Shown here piece by piece: positions 55,459-64,000 of a stretch of 64,000 nt of DNA; within the stretch, counting starts at the first letter, position 1; each line of letters begins with the position of its first letter. Where the stretch lies: the NCBI GenBank assembly GCA_026874595.1, contig JAPPUL010000084.1, positions 733,001-797,000 on the forward strand, read 5' to 3'. The stretch comes from Sipunculus nudus (lineage: Eukaryota; Annelida; Sipuncula; Golfingiida; Sipunculidae). A model generated the notes under the pieces. It searched no databases. It was given only the letters and a program-made list of their open reading frames with translations, and was not told where the DNA came from. Both the position numbers and the translations under genes were made by a program.

Positions 55459-56853
55459 ATGTTAGCTTTAAGAAATTCTAAGAAATACTTTTTATTACCT
55501 AGCTTTACTTTGATTTCCTTATTCGCTTTATTAGATTCATCTTATCCTGATACAACCATAAGCACATCAAATGACTTTAATACAATTTATCTATCCCAAG
55601 AAAAAGACTTAGAAACAGAAAATCATAGCCAGTTCTTTAATAATGGCCCTTTTTCAGGCACTATCTCCAACCAAAATAATATCACTACTGAGAAAGAAAA
55701 ACCTAAAACAGAATCAAAAGCTAAAGAAGCTAAAAAAAGATTCCCTCATCCCCTGTCTCTATCTGAGGACGATATCAAATTACGTAAGGTTGTTGTTGAT
55801 AACCAAGTTTTTTATGATTTAATTATTAGAAAAAAACCTTCAATAAATTCTGTTTTGCTTACCAACTATTACTGGGAAACAAGACTCAGAGCTAGAACAC
55901 AGGAGTATGGCCTTCGCTCTATTAGACCTATTAGTATTGCAAGAAATGAAAAACGTCTTTATAAAAATACTTTAATCGGTTATAAGCAACAATTATATTT
56001 TATCGTTGACTCATCACCTGAGAAAGATCCTGACTTTGACAAAGCTTTTAGATTACGTATCCCATCTTATGTAATATACGGATACAAGAAAACTAAAGAA
56101 ATTTATGGTATAATTAAAATTCAAAGCGGGGTTAAGATTAATATTAGAACCTTTTCAAGAAAATTTACAAGCTATAAAGGCGCTTTCTACGACAACCCTA
56201 TTGGCCTTATCCTTGAACCAAGAAAAAATTATCCAAGCAATATCTCTTTAACTAAAATAAATGAGACTTTAGATGAAAGCTATTTAAGCACAAACGTTAT
56301 GTATTCAAGTGATAGAACTTTCTTTAAATCTTTCCTTATTCGTTCTAATAGCGATAATGACTTCTATCCTATAAGTTTTGCCGCTAAGAAAGGTGATAAA
56401 AAGGCTCTTTTAATCGAAGCTTTTTATGAAGGGAAATCTAACAAAACTGTTTTTGCTACTATTTACTTTAAACGCATATTTAAAGATGTTACATACGAAA
56501 TTGTTGCTTCTGATGTTTATAATAATAGATCTAATAATTCTATAACTGTTACTGTGCCAAAATATGGTGAGGCTAAAACTCCTATTAGTCCACCGCCTCC
56601 ACCGCCTCCTCTAGATAAGAAAACAACCAGTAGTAACGTAACCCAAGATAAAACAGTAATAGAAATGCCAACAAGCAATTCCCAAAATAACATAACACAA
56701 TCTTCTCAAGAACAGTCGTTTCCAAAAAATATAACACCGTCTAAAGAAACTCCATCAGACATTACATCCGATTATATAGAAGCACAACCAACTAAAATAA
56801 TTGAGGATAATGATTTAGACGAACAGGACTTTTGGCAATCTATTGCTAAATAA
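55459..56853 (+). CDS. exported protein of unknown function
   Basis: 464 residues. An N-terminal hydrophobic segment (YFLLPSFTLISLFALLDSSYP) looks like a signal peptide. The ordered middle (about 105-385) contains LRKVVVDNQVFYDLIIRKKPSINSVLLT, YGLRSIRP, SYVIYGYKK and ISLTKINETLDESYL. The layout (SVLLT..., FRLRIPSYVIYGY, NIRTFSRKF..YKGAFYDNP) recalls a spirochaete family of exported VWA-region proteins, from memory only. The C-terminus is disordered and proline-rich with seven consecutive Pro. TAGGAG upstream of the start. Function unknown. Confidence 0.65.
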   Translation: MLALRNSKKYFLLPSFTLISLFALLDSSYPDTTISTSNDFNTIYLSQEKDLETENHSQFFNNGPFSGTISNQNNITTEKEKPKTESKAKEAKKRFPHPLSLSEDDIKLRKVVVDNQVFYDLIIRKKPSINSVLLTNYYWETRLRARTQEYGLRSIRPISIARNEKRLYKNTLIGYKQQLYFIVDSSPEKDPDFDKAFRLRIPSYVIYGYKKTKEIYGIIKIQSGVKINIRTFSRKFTSYKGAFYDNPIGLILEPRKNYPSNISLTKINETLDESYLSTNVMYSSDRTFFKSFLIRSNSDNDFYPISFAAKKGDKKALLIEAFYEGKSNKTVFATIYFKRIFKDVTYEIVASDVYNNRSNNSITVTVPKYGEAKTPISPPPPPPPLDKKTTSSNVTQDKTVIEMPTSNSQNNITQSSQEQSFPKNITPSKETPSDITSDYIEAQPTKIIEDNDLDEQDFWQSIAK

Positions 56854-57092
56854 CTTATAGGTCTTTTAATTTAATACCTCTTTCTTGTATATCTTTTTGC
56901 AACGCCTTTTTTTTAAAACTATCTTAACAAAAACAAAATTAAAGCCTTGTATTTTAAAAAAAAGTAGTTACCTTTAGTCCTACTTTAACTTTTACTATCC
57001 ATACCCATAAGTAAAATAGTATAATTTGATAATTTGATAATTTGATAATTTATAAAACCTATATAAAACTCTAAGACAAAAGGACAATTTTA

Positions 57093-58319
57093 ATGGAAAG
57101 CTATATTCAAAACATCTTTGCACAGCGTATTGGCGGCAAGGAATTTGGCAAGGATAAGACTTTATATAAATTCCAAAAAATAAAACTTGCAAAAGAACTT
57201 GCTAAAAAGACAAATCCAGATAAAGAGATACTTGATTTTGGTGTTGGCGAGCCCGATGCTATTTCCCCAGCGGTTATAAGAAAGGCGCTATCGCTTGAGG
57301 TTAACGATATCGCCAATAGAGGGTATGCGGATAATGGTATAGAGGAATTTAAGGAAGCTGCAAGAGATTATATGCAAAATGTTTTTGGGGTTTCGTTAAA
57401 CGCAAGTACTCAAATAAATCATACAATAGGTTCAAAACCAGGTCTTGCAATGTTCCCAAACGTATTCATAAATCCTAAAGATATAACAATAATGACAGTA
57501 CCAGGTTATCCTGTGCTTGGAACAAATACTAAATGGCTTAATGGAGAAGTTTATAATGCACCATTAAAAAAAGAAAATAACTTCCTGCCAGACCTAAACC
57601 TAATACCAGATTCAGTTTCAAGTAAGGCTAAAATACTTGTATTAAACTATCCAAATAACCCAACCGGTGCAAATGCAACTTTTGAGTTTTATAAAGAAGT
57701 TGTTGCTTATGCCAGAAAGTATAACATAGTGGTGGTACAGGATGCAGCCTACGCAGCCCTAACATATAAAAAAGGCCTATCTTTCTTATCAATACCGGGA
57801 GCGTTAGATGTTGGTGTTGAGTTTCATTCGCTATCTAAGTCTTACAATATGACAGGATATCGTATAGGTTTTGTATGCGGGAATGAGCTTATAGTAAAGG
57901 GCTTTGCCTATGTGAAAGACAATATAGACTCAGGACAGTTTATCCCGATACAAAAAGCAGCAATAGAGGGTTTAAAAGATCCAAAGCTAACAGAAGAAAT
58001 TTATAAAAAATACAAAAGACGCTTAAATGCTTTAGTAAAAACGCTTAAGAAGAAAGGCTTTGATGCAAGTATGCCAGATGGTACATTTTATCTTTTTGTA
58101 GAGGCACCTAAGGGAATAAAAAGGTCAATAAGCTTTAAAAGCGGCGAGGACTTTTCGCAATGGCTAATAAAGGAAAAGCTAATATCAACCGTACCTTGGG
58201 ACGACACAGGTAATTTCATACGTTTTTCTGCAACGTTTGCAGCAAGTGGTATAGAAGAGGAGGAGGCTGTATTAAAAGATTTTGAAAGACGGCTTGAAGA
58301 TGTTGAGTTTATATTCTAA
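57093..58319 (+). CDS. dapL: LL-diaminopimelate aminotransferase DapL
   Basis: 408 residues. PLP aminotransferase, fold type I: DFGVGEPDAISP, NYPNNPTGANAT, and SLSKSYNMTGYRIGF with the PLP Lys. It turns tetrahydrodipicolinate into LL-DAP in one step, so the organism uses the aminotransferase lysine/meso-DAP branch. Ends 54 bp before the likely argG ATG, probably in one operon. A tandem TTTGATAA repeat lies in the upstream region (57026-57052). Confidence 0.9.
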   Translation: MESYIQNIFAQRIGGKEFGKDKTLYKFQKIKLAKELAKKTNPDKEILDFGVGEPDAISPAVIRKALSLEVNDIANRGYADNGIEEFKEAARDYMQNVFGVSLNASTQINHTIGSKPGLAMFPNVFINPKDITIMTVPGYPVLGTNTKWLNGEVYNAPLKKENNFLPDLNLIPDSVSSKAKILVLNYPNNPTGANATFEFYKEVVAYARKYNIVVVQDAAYAALTYKKGLSFLSIPGALDVGVEFHSLSKSYNMTGYRIGFVCGNELIVKGFAYVKDNIDSGQFIPIQKAAIEGLKDPKLTEEIYKKYKRRLNALVKTLKKKGFDASMPDGTFYLFVEAPKGIKRSISFKSGEDFSQWLIKEKLISTVPWDDTGNFIRFSATFAASGIEEEEAVLKDFERRLEDVEFIF

Positions 58320-58373
58320 CTTGTAAATGAGGTTGTGAAGAAAAACGAGGAGAAACGAGGAGAGATAAAGCAG

Positions 58374-59606
58374 ATGCAAGGACATCATAAAGTAGCAATA
58401 AATAAGGTAGTGCTTGCGTATTCAGGAGGGCTTGACACATCAGTCATATTAAGATGGCTTAAGGATACGTATGATTGCGAAGTTATAGCCTATGCAGCAG
58501 ACATAGGTCAAGATGAGGAGCTTAAAGGACTTGAGGATAAGGCACAAAAGACGGGAGCCATAAAAACATATATAGAAGATTTGAGGAAGGAATTTGTAGA
58601 GGATTACATATTCCGTGCGATAAAAGCAAACGCAATATACGAAGGGAAATACCTGCTTGGAACTTCACTAGCGCGTCCTTTAATAGCAAAGCGGCAGATA
58701 GAGATAGCACATAAGGAGGGGGCAGATGGAGTATCTCATGGAGCAACAGGCAAAGGTAATGACCAAGTTCGCTTTGAGCTTAGCTATAAGGCATTAGACC
58801 CAAGAATAAAGGTGATAGCGCCCTGGCGGGAATGGGACTTAGGATCACGAGAGGAACTTATAGAGTATGCAAAAAAACACAATATAGAAGTTATTGCAAG
58901 CAAGAAAAAGCCTTATTCAACAGATAGAAACCTGATGCATATATCCTTTGAGGGTGGAGAATTAGAAGATCCTTATAACGAGCCAAAAGAGGATATGTAT
59001 GTATTATCAAAAAGCCCTGAGGAGGCAAAAGATGAGCCGACCTATGTAGAAATAGATTTTGAACATGGCATTCCGGTAGGCATAGACGGACAGAATCTAT
59101 CATCAGTAAAGCTTATGGAGAAGGCAAATATGCTTGGAGGTGAGAATGGGATAGGACGTATAGACATAGTGGAAAACAGGCTAATAGGCATGAAATCGCG
59201 AGGAGTATACGAGACGCCAGGTGGCACTTTACTTATAGAAGCACACAAAGCTCTTGAGGCTTTGACTCTTGAAAAGGAGTGTTTTCATTACAAAGAGATG
59301 TTGTCATTAAAATATGCAACGATGATCTATAACGGACTTTGGTTTCATCCGCTAAAGGAAGCATTAGATAGTTTCATAGACCAAACCCAAAAGAGTGTAA
59401 CAGGCTCTGTACGCCTTAAATTATATAAGGGCAATTGCATGGTAGTAGGTAGGAAATCACTTTATTCGTTATACAGTAAGGACTTATCAACATTTGAGAA
59501 AGATGATGTATATAATCAAAGTGATGCAACAGGCTTTATAAATATATTTTCAATCCCAACAATAGAATCCTCGAAACAGAAGAGTAAACTTAATAATATA
59601 GAGTGA
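58374..59606 (+). CDS. argG: argininosuccinate synthase ArgG
   Basis: 410 residues from the ATG at 58374. The ATP-binding motif LAYSGGLDTSVIL starts at about residue 14, with GATGKGNDQVRFEL, IAPWREWDL and SFEGGELEDPYNEP following. It joins citrulline and aspartate in arginine synthesis. The in-frame GTG at 58335 lacks a ribosome binding site, whereas GAGGAG lies about 10 nt before 58374, so 58374 is preferred. A tandem AAACGAGGAG duplication generates the purine-rich ribosome binding region. Confidence 0.94.
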   Translation: MQGHHKVAINKVVLAYSGGLDTSVILRWLKDTYDCEVIAYAADIGQDEELKGLEDKAQKTGAIKTYIEDLRKEFVEDYIFRAIKANAIYEGKYLLGTSLARPLIAKRQIEIAHKEGADGVSHGATGKGNDQVRFELSYKALDPRIKVIAPWREWDLGSREELIEYAKKHNIEVIASKKKPYSTDRNLMHISFEGGELEDPYNEPKEDMYVLSKSPEEAKDEPTYVEIDFEHGIPVGIDGQNLSSVKLMEKANMLGGENGIGRIDIVENRLIGMKSRGVYETPGGTLLIEAHKALEALTLEKECFHYKEMLSLKYATMIYNGLWFHPLKEALDSFIDQTQKSVTGSVRLKLYKGNCMVVGRKSLYSLYSKDLSTFEKDDVYNQSDATGFINIFSIPTIESSKQKSKLNNIE

Positions 59607-59687
59607 GTATGTACTAAAGTAGATTTTAGGATTATCTTGCTAAATAGGATTATTTTACTAAAGATTGCTAAAAAGGAGATTTCATAA

Positions 59688-60470
59688 TTGCATTTAGTTA
59701 TAATAATTTGCCTAACCCTAATAATGACACTTGTCTACAGCACAAAAGCTGAGGGTGAGGTAGGGATTGGGATAAAAGAAAGTAAAGAAAGCCAGAAGCT
59801 TCTTCTAAGTCTTCGGAAAACATATAGGAAAAACTATCCAACTAATTTTATAGCAGATATAGATAGTAATAAGATACTAAAGAGCATAAAAAAGATTCCT
59901 AAACAAGCTTATTGCATTCAAGATGTTAAAAAGATAAAAGTTAAATATCTTTTCTTGCGTGATGAGGAGGAGACTGTTTTAGTTGAGAATGTTGAAAACC
60001 CTTATGTTAAACGCTTTCAAAAGTATTTTGAAGTTTATCGAGAGGCAAAATGGTTCTTGGATAATAATACTAATATAGAAGAATTAAAAAGCACATTACT
60101 ATTTAAAATAGTCAAGGAAACTAAAACGCATTATACCGTAAAGACAAGAAAGAAGAAATTACACAAAGGCAATTATACCATTTTATATATATCCAAAAGG
60201 ACTTATGATATTCAGAAGGTAATTCAGTACAAAGATTATGAGCTTATTGGCACTCTTTCTATTGGTTATATTAAAATAAGAAAATACAAACTCCCTAAAA
60301 CCCTAAATTTTCATGCAGTAATTAAGGGAGAGGTTCGAGATTTTAATATAAACATATCTAACTATAAATTAAATATAAACATAAATGCTGATAGCCTGAT
60401 TGAACTACAGGATGATTGCCCTTCCTTAAACAAATATTATACTCGTAAAACAGATAAAAAAGCATCCTGA
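59688..60470 (+). CDS. exported protein, possibly outer-membrane lipoprotein-sorting-like
   Basis: 260 residues, TTG start with AAGGAG 11 nt upstream. Signal peptide (LVIIICLTLIMTLVYSTKA). The remainder is a Lys-rich beta protein with ILKSIKKIPKQAYCIQDVKKIKVKYLFLRDEEETVLVENVENPY and HYTVKTRKKKLHKGNYTILYISKRTYDIQKVIQY, vaguely like LolA-type or DUF1571-type folds. I do not recognise it firmly. The last 34 bases overlap the 3' end of lepA on the other strand (convergent overlap). Confidence 0.6.
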   Translation: MHLVIIICLTLIMTLVYSTKAEGEVGIGIKESKESQKLLLSLRKTYRKNYPTNFIADIDSNKILKSIKKIPKQAYCIQDVKKIKVKYLFLRDEEETVLVENVENPYVKRFQKYFEVYREAKWFLDNNTNIEELKSTLLFKIVKETKTHYTVKTRKKKLHKGNYTILYISKRTYDIQKVIQYKDYELIGTLSIGYIKIRKYKLPKTLNFHAVIKGEVRDFNINISNYKLNININADSLIELQDDCPSLNKYYTRKTDKKAS

Positions 60471-62245
60471 GGGATATCAACATTACCAATTTGCTTCATC
60501 TTCTTTTTCCCTTCTTTTTGCTTTTCTAAAAGCTTCCTCTTCCTGGAAATATCGCCTCCATAACACTTAGACGTAACATCTTTTCTTAAGGCCCTTATGT
60601 TCTCACGTGCTATTATATTACTCCCTATTGCCGCTTGTATGGGTATTTGAAACATCTGTTTTGGAATTACTTCTTTAAGCTTTTCTACTATTGTACGTCC
60701 TCTTGCATGCGCTTTGTCTTTATGTATTATATGCGAGAATGCATCGACTTTCTTATGATTAATCATAATGTCTACACGGGTTAAGTCACTGCTTTTATAT
60801 CCAAACAAATTATAATCGTATGAAGCAAAGCCGCGAGACAAACTCTTTAGCCTATCATGAAAATCATAAACAACCTCAGCAAGCGGCAACTCAAACTCTA
60901 TCTCAACACGTTTGCCATCCACATAAGTTAAGTTCTTCTGAATCCCTCGCCGTTCATGACATAAACTTATTATATTGCCTAAATACTCCTCCGGGCATAT
61001 TATATGTGATAGAATATAAGGCTCTTTTACTGCAGTTATATATTGTCTGTCCGGGAAATGAGTCGGGTTTGATATCGACTCCTCTTTTCCATTTGTATAT
61101 ATTACCTTATACTCAACACTTGGAGACGTTGTCAAAAGTCCTAAATTAAATTCCTTATTAAATCGTTCAATTACGATCTCCATATGAAGCAACCCTAAAA
61201 AGCCACATCGATAACCAAATCCAAGCGCCTTGGAACTCTCCGGTTCATAGATTAATGATGCATCGTTTAGTTTTAGCTTTTCTATTGCATCTTTCATTAT
61301 CTCATAATCGCTACTGTCCAATGGGTATAACCCGGCGTATACCATCGGCTTTATCTCTTTATACCCAGGTAAGGATACTTTTGCTCGTTCTTCTTTTAGG
61401 GTTAGTGTGTCGCCTATCTTTGTATCGCTTAGTGTCTTTATATTCGATATTATATATCCTACCTCCCCAAAACATAATTTATCTCTTTTAACATTACCAA
61501 GACGATGAATTCCTACCTCCTCTACCTTATTCTCTTTACCACTTTGCATGAAGAGTATTGTATCGCCTGCCTTAAACTCTCCTGCAAATATACGCACACT
61601 CATTACCACCCCTCGAAAATAATCGAAATATGCGTCAAATAATAAGGCCTTGCTTACTTTGCTTGACTCCCCCTTATCTATATGTCCTTTGGGCGGAGGG
61701 CAGTATTTTACTATGTTCTTTAGCACCTTATCTATATTAATCCCCTCCTTTGCGCTTATCTCTACAACCATCTCAAGAGAAAGTCCAAGCTCTTTTTCTA
61801 TTTGTAATCTTACATCACTTATATTTGCCGTTGGCAGGTCTATCTTATTTATTATCGGAATTACCAAAAGATCATATTCCATCGCCATATACAAATTGGC
61901 AAGCGTTTGTGCCTCAACCCCTTGGCTTGCATCTATTACTAGCAATACCCCCTCACACGCAAGTAGTGCTCGGGATACTTCATAGGCAAAATCTACGTGC
62001 CCGGGCGTGTCTATTAAGTTTAATTTATATGTCTGTCCTTCGCTTTTATACTCCATGCAGACCGTTTGGGACTTTATCGTTATACCACGCTCACGCTCTA
62101 TATCCATATTATCTAATATTTGATCTTGCTTATCTCGCTCACTTAAAATATTTGTATGTTCTAGAAGCCTATCTGCTAATGTCGATTTGCCATGGTCTAT
62201 ATGCGCTATAATTGAAAAGTTCCTCACATACTTAGAATCTAGCAT
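60437..62245 (-). CDS. lepA: elongation factor 4 (LepA)
   Basis: 602 residues. GTP-binding motifs AHIDHGKSTLADR, DTPGHVDFAYE and NKIDLPTA, then LepA-specific domains ending in CYGGDISRKRKLLEKQKEGKKKMKQIGNVDIPQDAFLSVL. It acts on stalled or back-translocated ribosomes. Full length and intact. Confidence 0.97.
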   Translation of the reverse strand: MLDSKYVRNFSIIAHIDHGKSTLADRLLEHTNILSERDKQDQILDNMDIERERGITIKSQTVCMEYKSEGQTYKLNLIDTPGHVDFAYEVSRALLACEGVLLVIDASQGVEAQTLANLYMAMEYDLLVIPIINKIDLPTANISDVRLQIEKELGLSLEMVVEISAKEGINIDKVLKNIVKYCPPPKGHIDKGESSKVSKALLFDAYFDYFRGVVMSVRIFAGEFKAGDTILFMQSGKENKVEEVGIHRLGNVKRDKLCFGEVGYIISNIKTLSDTKIGDTLTLKEERAKVSLPGYKEIKPMVYAGLYPLDSSDYEIMKDAIEKLKLNDASLIYEPESSKALGFGYRCGFLGLLHMEIVIERFNKEFNLGLLTTSPSVEYKVIYTNGKEESISNPTHFPDRQYITAVKEPYILSHIICPEEYLGNIISLCHERRGIQKNLTYVDGKRVEIEFELPLAEVVYDFHDRLKSLSRGFASYDYNLFGYKSSDLTRVDIMINHKKVDAFSHIIHKDKAHARGRTIVEKLKEVIPKQMFQIPIQAAIGSNIIARENIRALRKDVTSKCYGGDISRKRKLLEKQKEGKKKMKQIGNVDIPQDAFLSVLRV

Positions 62246-62454
62246 TATAACCTCTAATCAAAATTATTAAGCGAGCCATTGAAAAATAAAGATAATACTT
62301 ATTAGTTAATTTAGGTGAGACTTATAAGGAAAAAGTAATTTTCATACTTTTAGAAGAGATTTGCTAAAAAGTATACTTAGAGTAAGAAACAAATTATCGA
62401 AAAAACAAATGTAAACTTAAGATGCAAAAGTATCCATCGCTTTTTAATCGCTTT

Positions 62455-62825
62455 TTAGATGTAAACTATATAATCTTCCATATCTTTTGACTTTGCTATA
62501 TCTATCGTCTTACTCAAAAACTTCTTTGCAAACTTGTAATTACCAACAGTATTATAAACAAGCCCAAGAAGACTAAAACCAAGTAAAAGATGATGCATCA
62601 TAAATCTTTTTCGAAACTAAAATAAGCTTTTTGTAATAAAAAATAGCTTTATCATAAATAAAATCACGTTGGTAGAAAACTATATTTGCATAAATCATTG
62701 AGCAAATCTAACTTATTATGCTTCTTCGCAAAATAAAGTGCTTTTTTGTAATTTAGCGCCTTTTTCTTAATACCACAAGCAGCATAAGCCATAGCAATAT
62801 GATTATAACGAACTATAACGATTCT
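62455..62825 (-). pseudogene. TPR-repeat protein, decayed
   Basis: Reading the minus strand from about 62825 gives NHIAMAYAACGIKKKALNYKKALYFAKKHNKLD, then after frameshifts YDKAIFYYKKLILVSKK, and finally LLLGFSLLGLVYNTVGNYKFAKKFLSKTIDIAKSKDMEDYIV up to a stop at 62455-62457. These are TPR helices split over at least two frames. No intact frame exists. Confidence 0.7.
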
Positions 62826-63132
62826 TGCAATAGCTGATATATCTCGAAACAAAGAATTTTTAAAAGACGTTCCAACATTCAAGGAGCGCAATATTGATAT
62901 TGCTGATAGCAGCGTTAATTTTCGTGGCATAATGGCCAAAAAGGGTACTCCTAAAGAAATAATAGACAAGCTTGCAAATGTTATGCCAAAGATGTTTAAT
63001 TATGATCGTGTAAAGAAGCGAATGAAAAGTGGTGGTTCTCCTATGAAGGTATTAGATAGAGCAACAGTTAAGAAGATGTGGCAAGAGAGGGAGACTTATT
63101 TAAAGATTCTTTTAGAGGATTTAAAAAAGTAA
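62809..63132 (+). pseudogene. TctC/Bug-family solute-binding protein, C-terminal fragment
   Basis: The plus-strand frame from 62809 reads ILAIADISRNKEFLKDVPTFKERNIDI, then NFRGIMAKKGTPKEIIDKLA and KMKSGGSPMKVLDRATVKKMWQERETYL up to the stop at 63132: the C-terminal lobe of a tripartite tricarboxylate transporter binding protein. The N-terminal two-thirds are absent. The fragment begins where the TPR remnant ends, which suggests a deletion junction near 62.81 kb. Confidence 0.75.
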
Positions 63133-63174
63133 ATTTTATGCGTATTGTTTTTTGATTGAGTTAGGTTTTGCAAA

Positions 63175-64000
63175 ATGGTTAAAGAATTAGTCTTGCGTGC
63201 TAGAAAGGCACAATCCTTGTATGATGAATATAGTCAAGATGCGGTTGATAAGGTTGTACTTGGGGTTGCTTGGGCAGTTTTATCGCCTAATAATAATGAT
63301 TGTCTAAATTGTCAGTTGAGCGCACTGGCATAGGAAATGTAGCTGACAAAAAGACAAAGAATTATAGAAAGACAATGGGTTTACTTCGCGATCTTAAAGG
63401 TGCTAAAACAGTAGGAGTAATAAATGAATATCCAGAATTAGGGATACCTGAAATAGCCCGTCCTGTAGGCGTTGTTGGTGCTCTATTGCCTTCGACCAAT
63501 CCTGTTGCAACACCGTTAAATAAGACATTAAATGCGCTAAAGTGTAGAAATGCTATAATACTATCACCGTCCTCGAATAGGGGCCCTTTAGATTTGGTAC
63601 AGAAATTGCCATCTCCCGTAAGCAAAACTCAAACTAAGATGCTAATGCAAAATGTTGACCTTGTAGTTGTTACGGGCTCGCAGAACAATGTGCGAACGGC
63701 TTACAGCAGCGGGACACCTGCAATTGGGGTTGATGTTGGTAATGTGCCTGTGATTATTGATGAGAGTGCTGATATTGAAGATGCGATTAGTAAGATTGTG
63801 CGTTCCAAGATATTTGATAATGCAACTAGTTGTTCGTCGGAAAATAGTCTTATAATTTTAGATAAGGTTTATGATAGTAGTATTCGTAATTTGACTGCTA
63901 ATGGAGGCCTTTTGCTTTCTTCTTCTGAGGAGGCCTTGCTTTTGTCTCGTATGTGGGTAAAAGGTGTTTTGAGCAAGTTATAGGTAAATCTGTTTCTGAT
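63175..64000 (+). pseudogene. acylating aldehyde dehydrogenase, sulfoacetaldehyde dehydrogenase (SauS)-like, decayed
   Basis: ATG at 63175 gives a family-like N-terminus (VKELVLRARKAQSLY, VVLGVAWAVLSPNN) that ends at TAG 63331. The next frame carries on (VERTGIGNVADKKTKN, IARPVGVVGALLPSTNP, KTFD-like KIFDNATSCSSENSL with the catalytic Cys) to a TAG at 63981. A third frame then resumes with QVIGKSVSD at the window edge. About 25 residues are also missing between NAIILSPS and PLDLVQ. Two frameshifts plus an internal deletion indicate a dead gene. EutE/AdhE-type enzymes are the alternative assignment; the gene runs out of the window. Confidence 0.8.

Overview
The window is 64 kb of AT-rich bacterial DNA holding about 48 intact or partial genes plus several clearly decayed ones. 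I see no rRNA, tRNA, CRISPR array, transposase or prophage. Lipoprotein signal peptides, SurA-like and HtrA periplasmic proteins, a lytic transglycosylase and FliN indicate a diderm, at least ancestrally flagellated bacterium. The physiology centres on sulfur. I cannot place the lineage from sequence alone. DapL, ArsS, a five-haem cytochrome and a DsrB with sulfur-oxidiser-like motifs are all present, while three proteins (at 32.4-33.5 and 55.5-56.9 kb) remind me of spirochaete families. A tree of CarB, LepA, HtpG and DsrAB would settle this.

Layout. 1-4.3 kb: end of mnmA, a pentahaem cytochrome, a lipoprotein and ArsS. 4.3-9.0 kb (minus): assimilatory sulfate reduction cysH-cysD-cysN-sir, where cysN and sir share one frame separated by a single TAA. 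10-14.6 kb: cinA and carB. 14.7-19.7 kb: three large GLUG-repeat lipoproteins and a mini lipoprotein. 20.2-25.8 kb: a small unknown gene, ddl, htpG, two hsp20 and tag. 25.9-27 kb: a frameshifted Zn alcohol dehydrogenase. 27.6-32.2 kb: dissimilatory dsrA-dsrB-dsrL and a small unknown partner, preceded by a repeat-rich 650-bp leader. 32.4-33.9 kb: small unknown genes. 33.9-43.9 kb (minus): pstSCAB-phoU-phoR-like kinase-mltB-purM; the kinase has lost its phosphoacceptor histidine and no phoB is present. 44.1-48.7 kb: transaldolase, AttH-like lipocalin, GAF histidine kinase and a guanylate kinase-Nudix fusion. 48.8-54.8 kb (minus): small exported proteins, two SurA-N-like proteins, HtrA, FolE2, TusA and FliN. 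55.5-62.2 kb: an exported unknown protein, dapL, argG, an exported protein and lepA. 62.4-64 kb: a graveyard holding TPR, TctC and SauS-like aldehyde dehydrogenase fragments.

Common threads. Sulfate is activated and reduced for biosynthesis by CysDN/CysH/Sir, while DsrAB-DsrL handles energy metabolism, probably in the sulfur-oxidising direction, with TusA as a possible sulfane-sulfur carrier. Several genes are frameshifted or truncated, and short tandem duplications (8-17 bp) occur throughout, in coding regions as multiples of three. This fits a genome with active replication slippage and ongoing gene loss.
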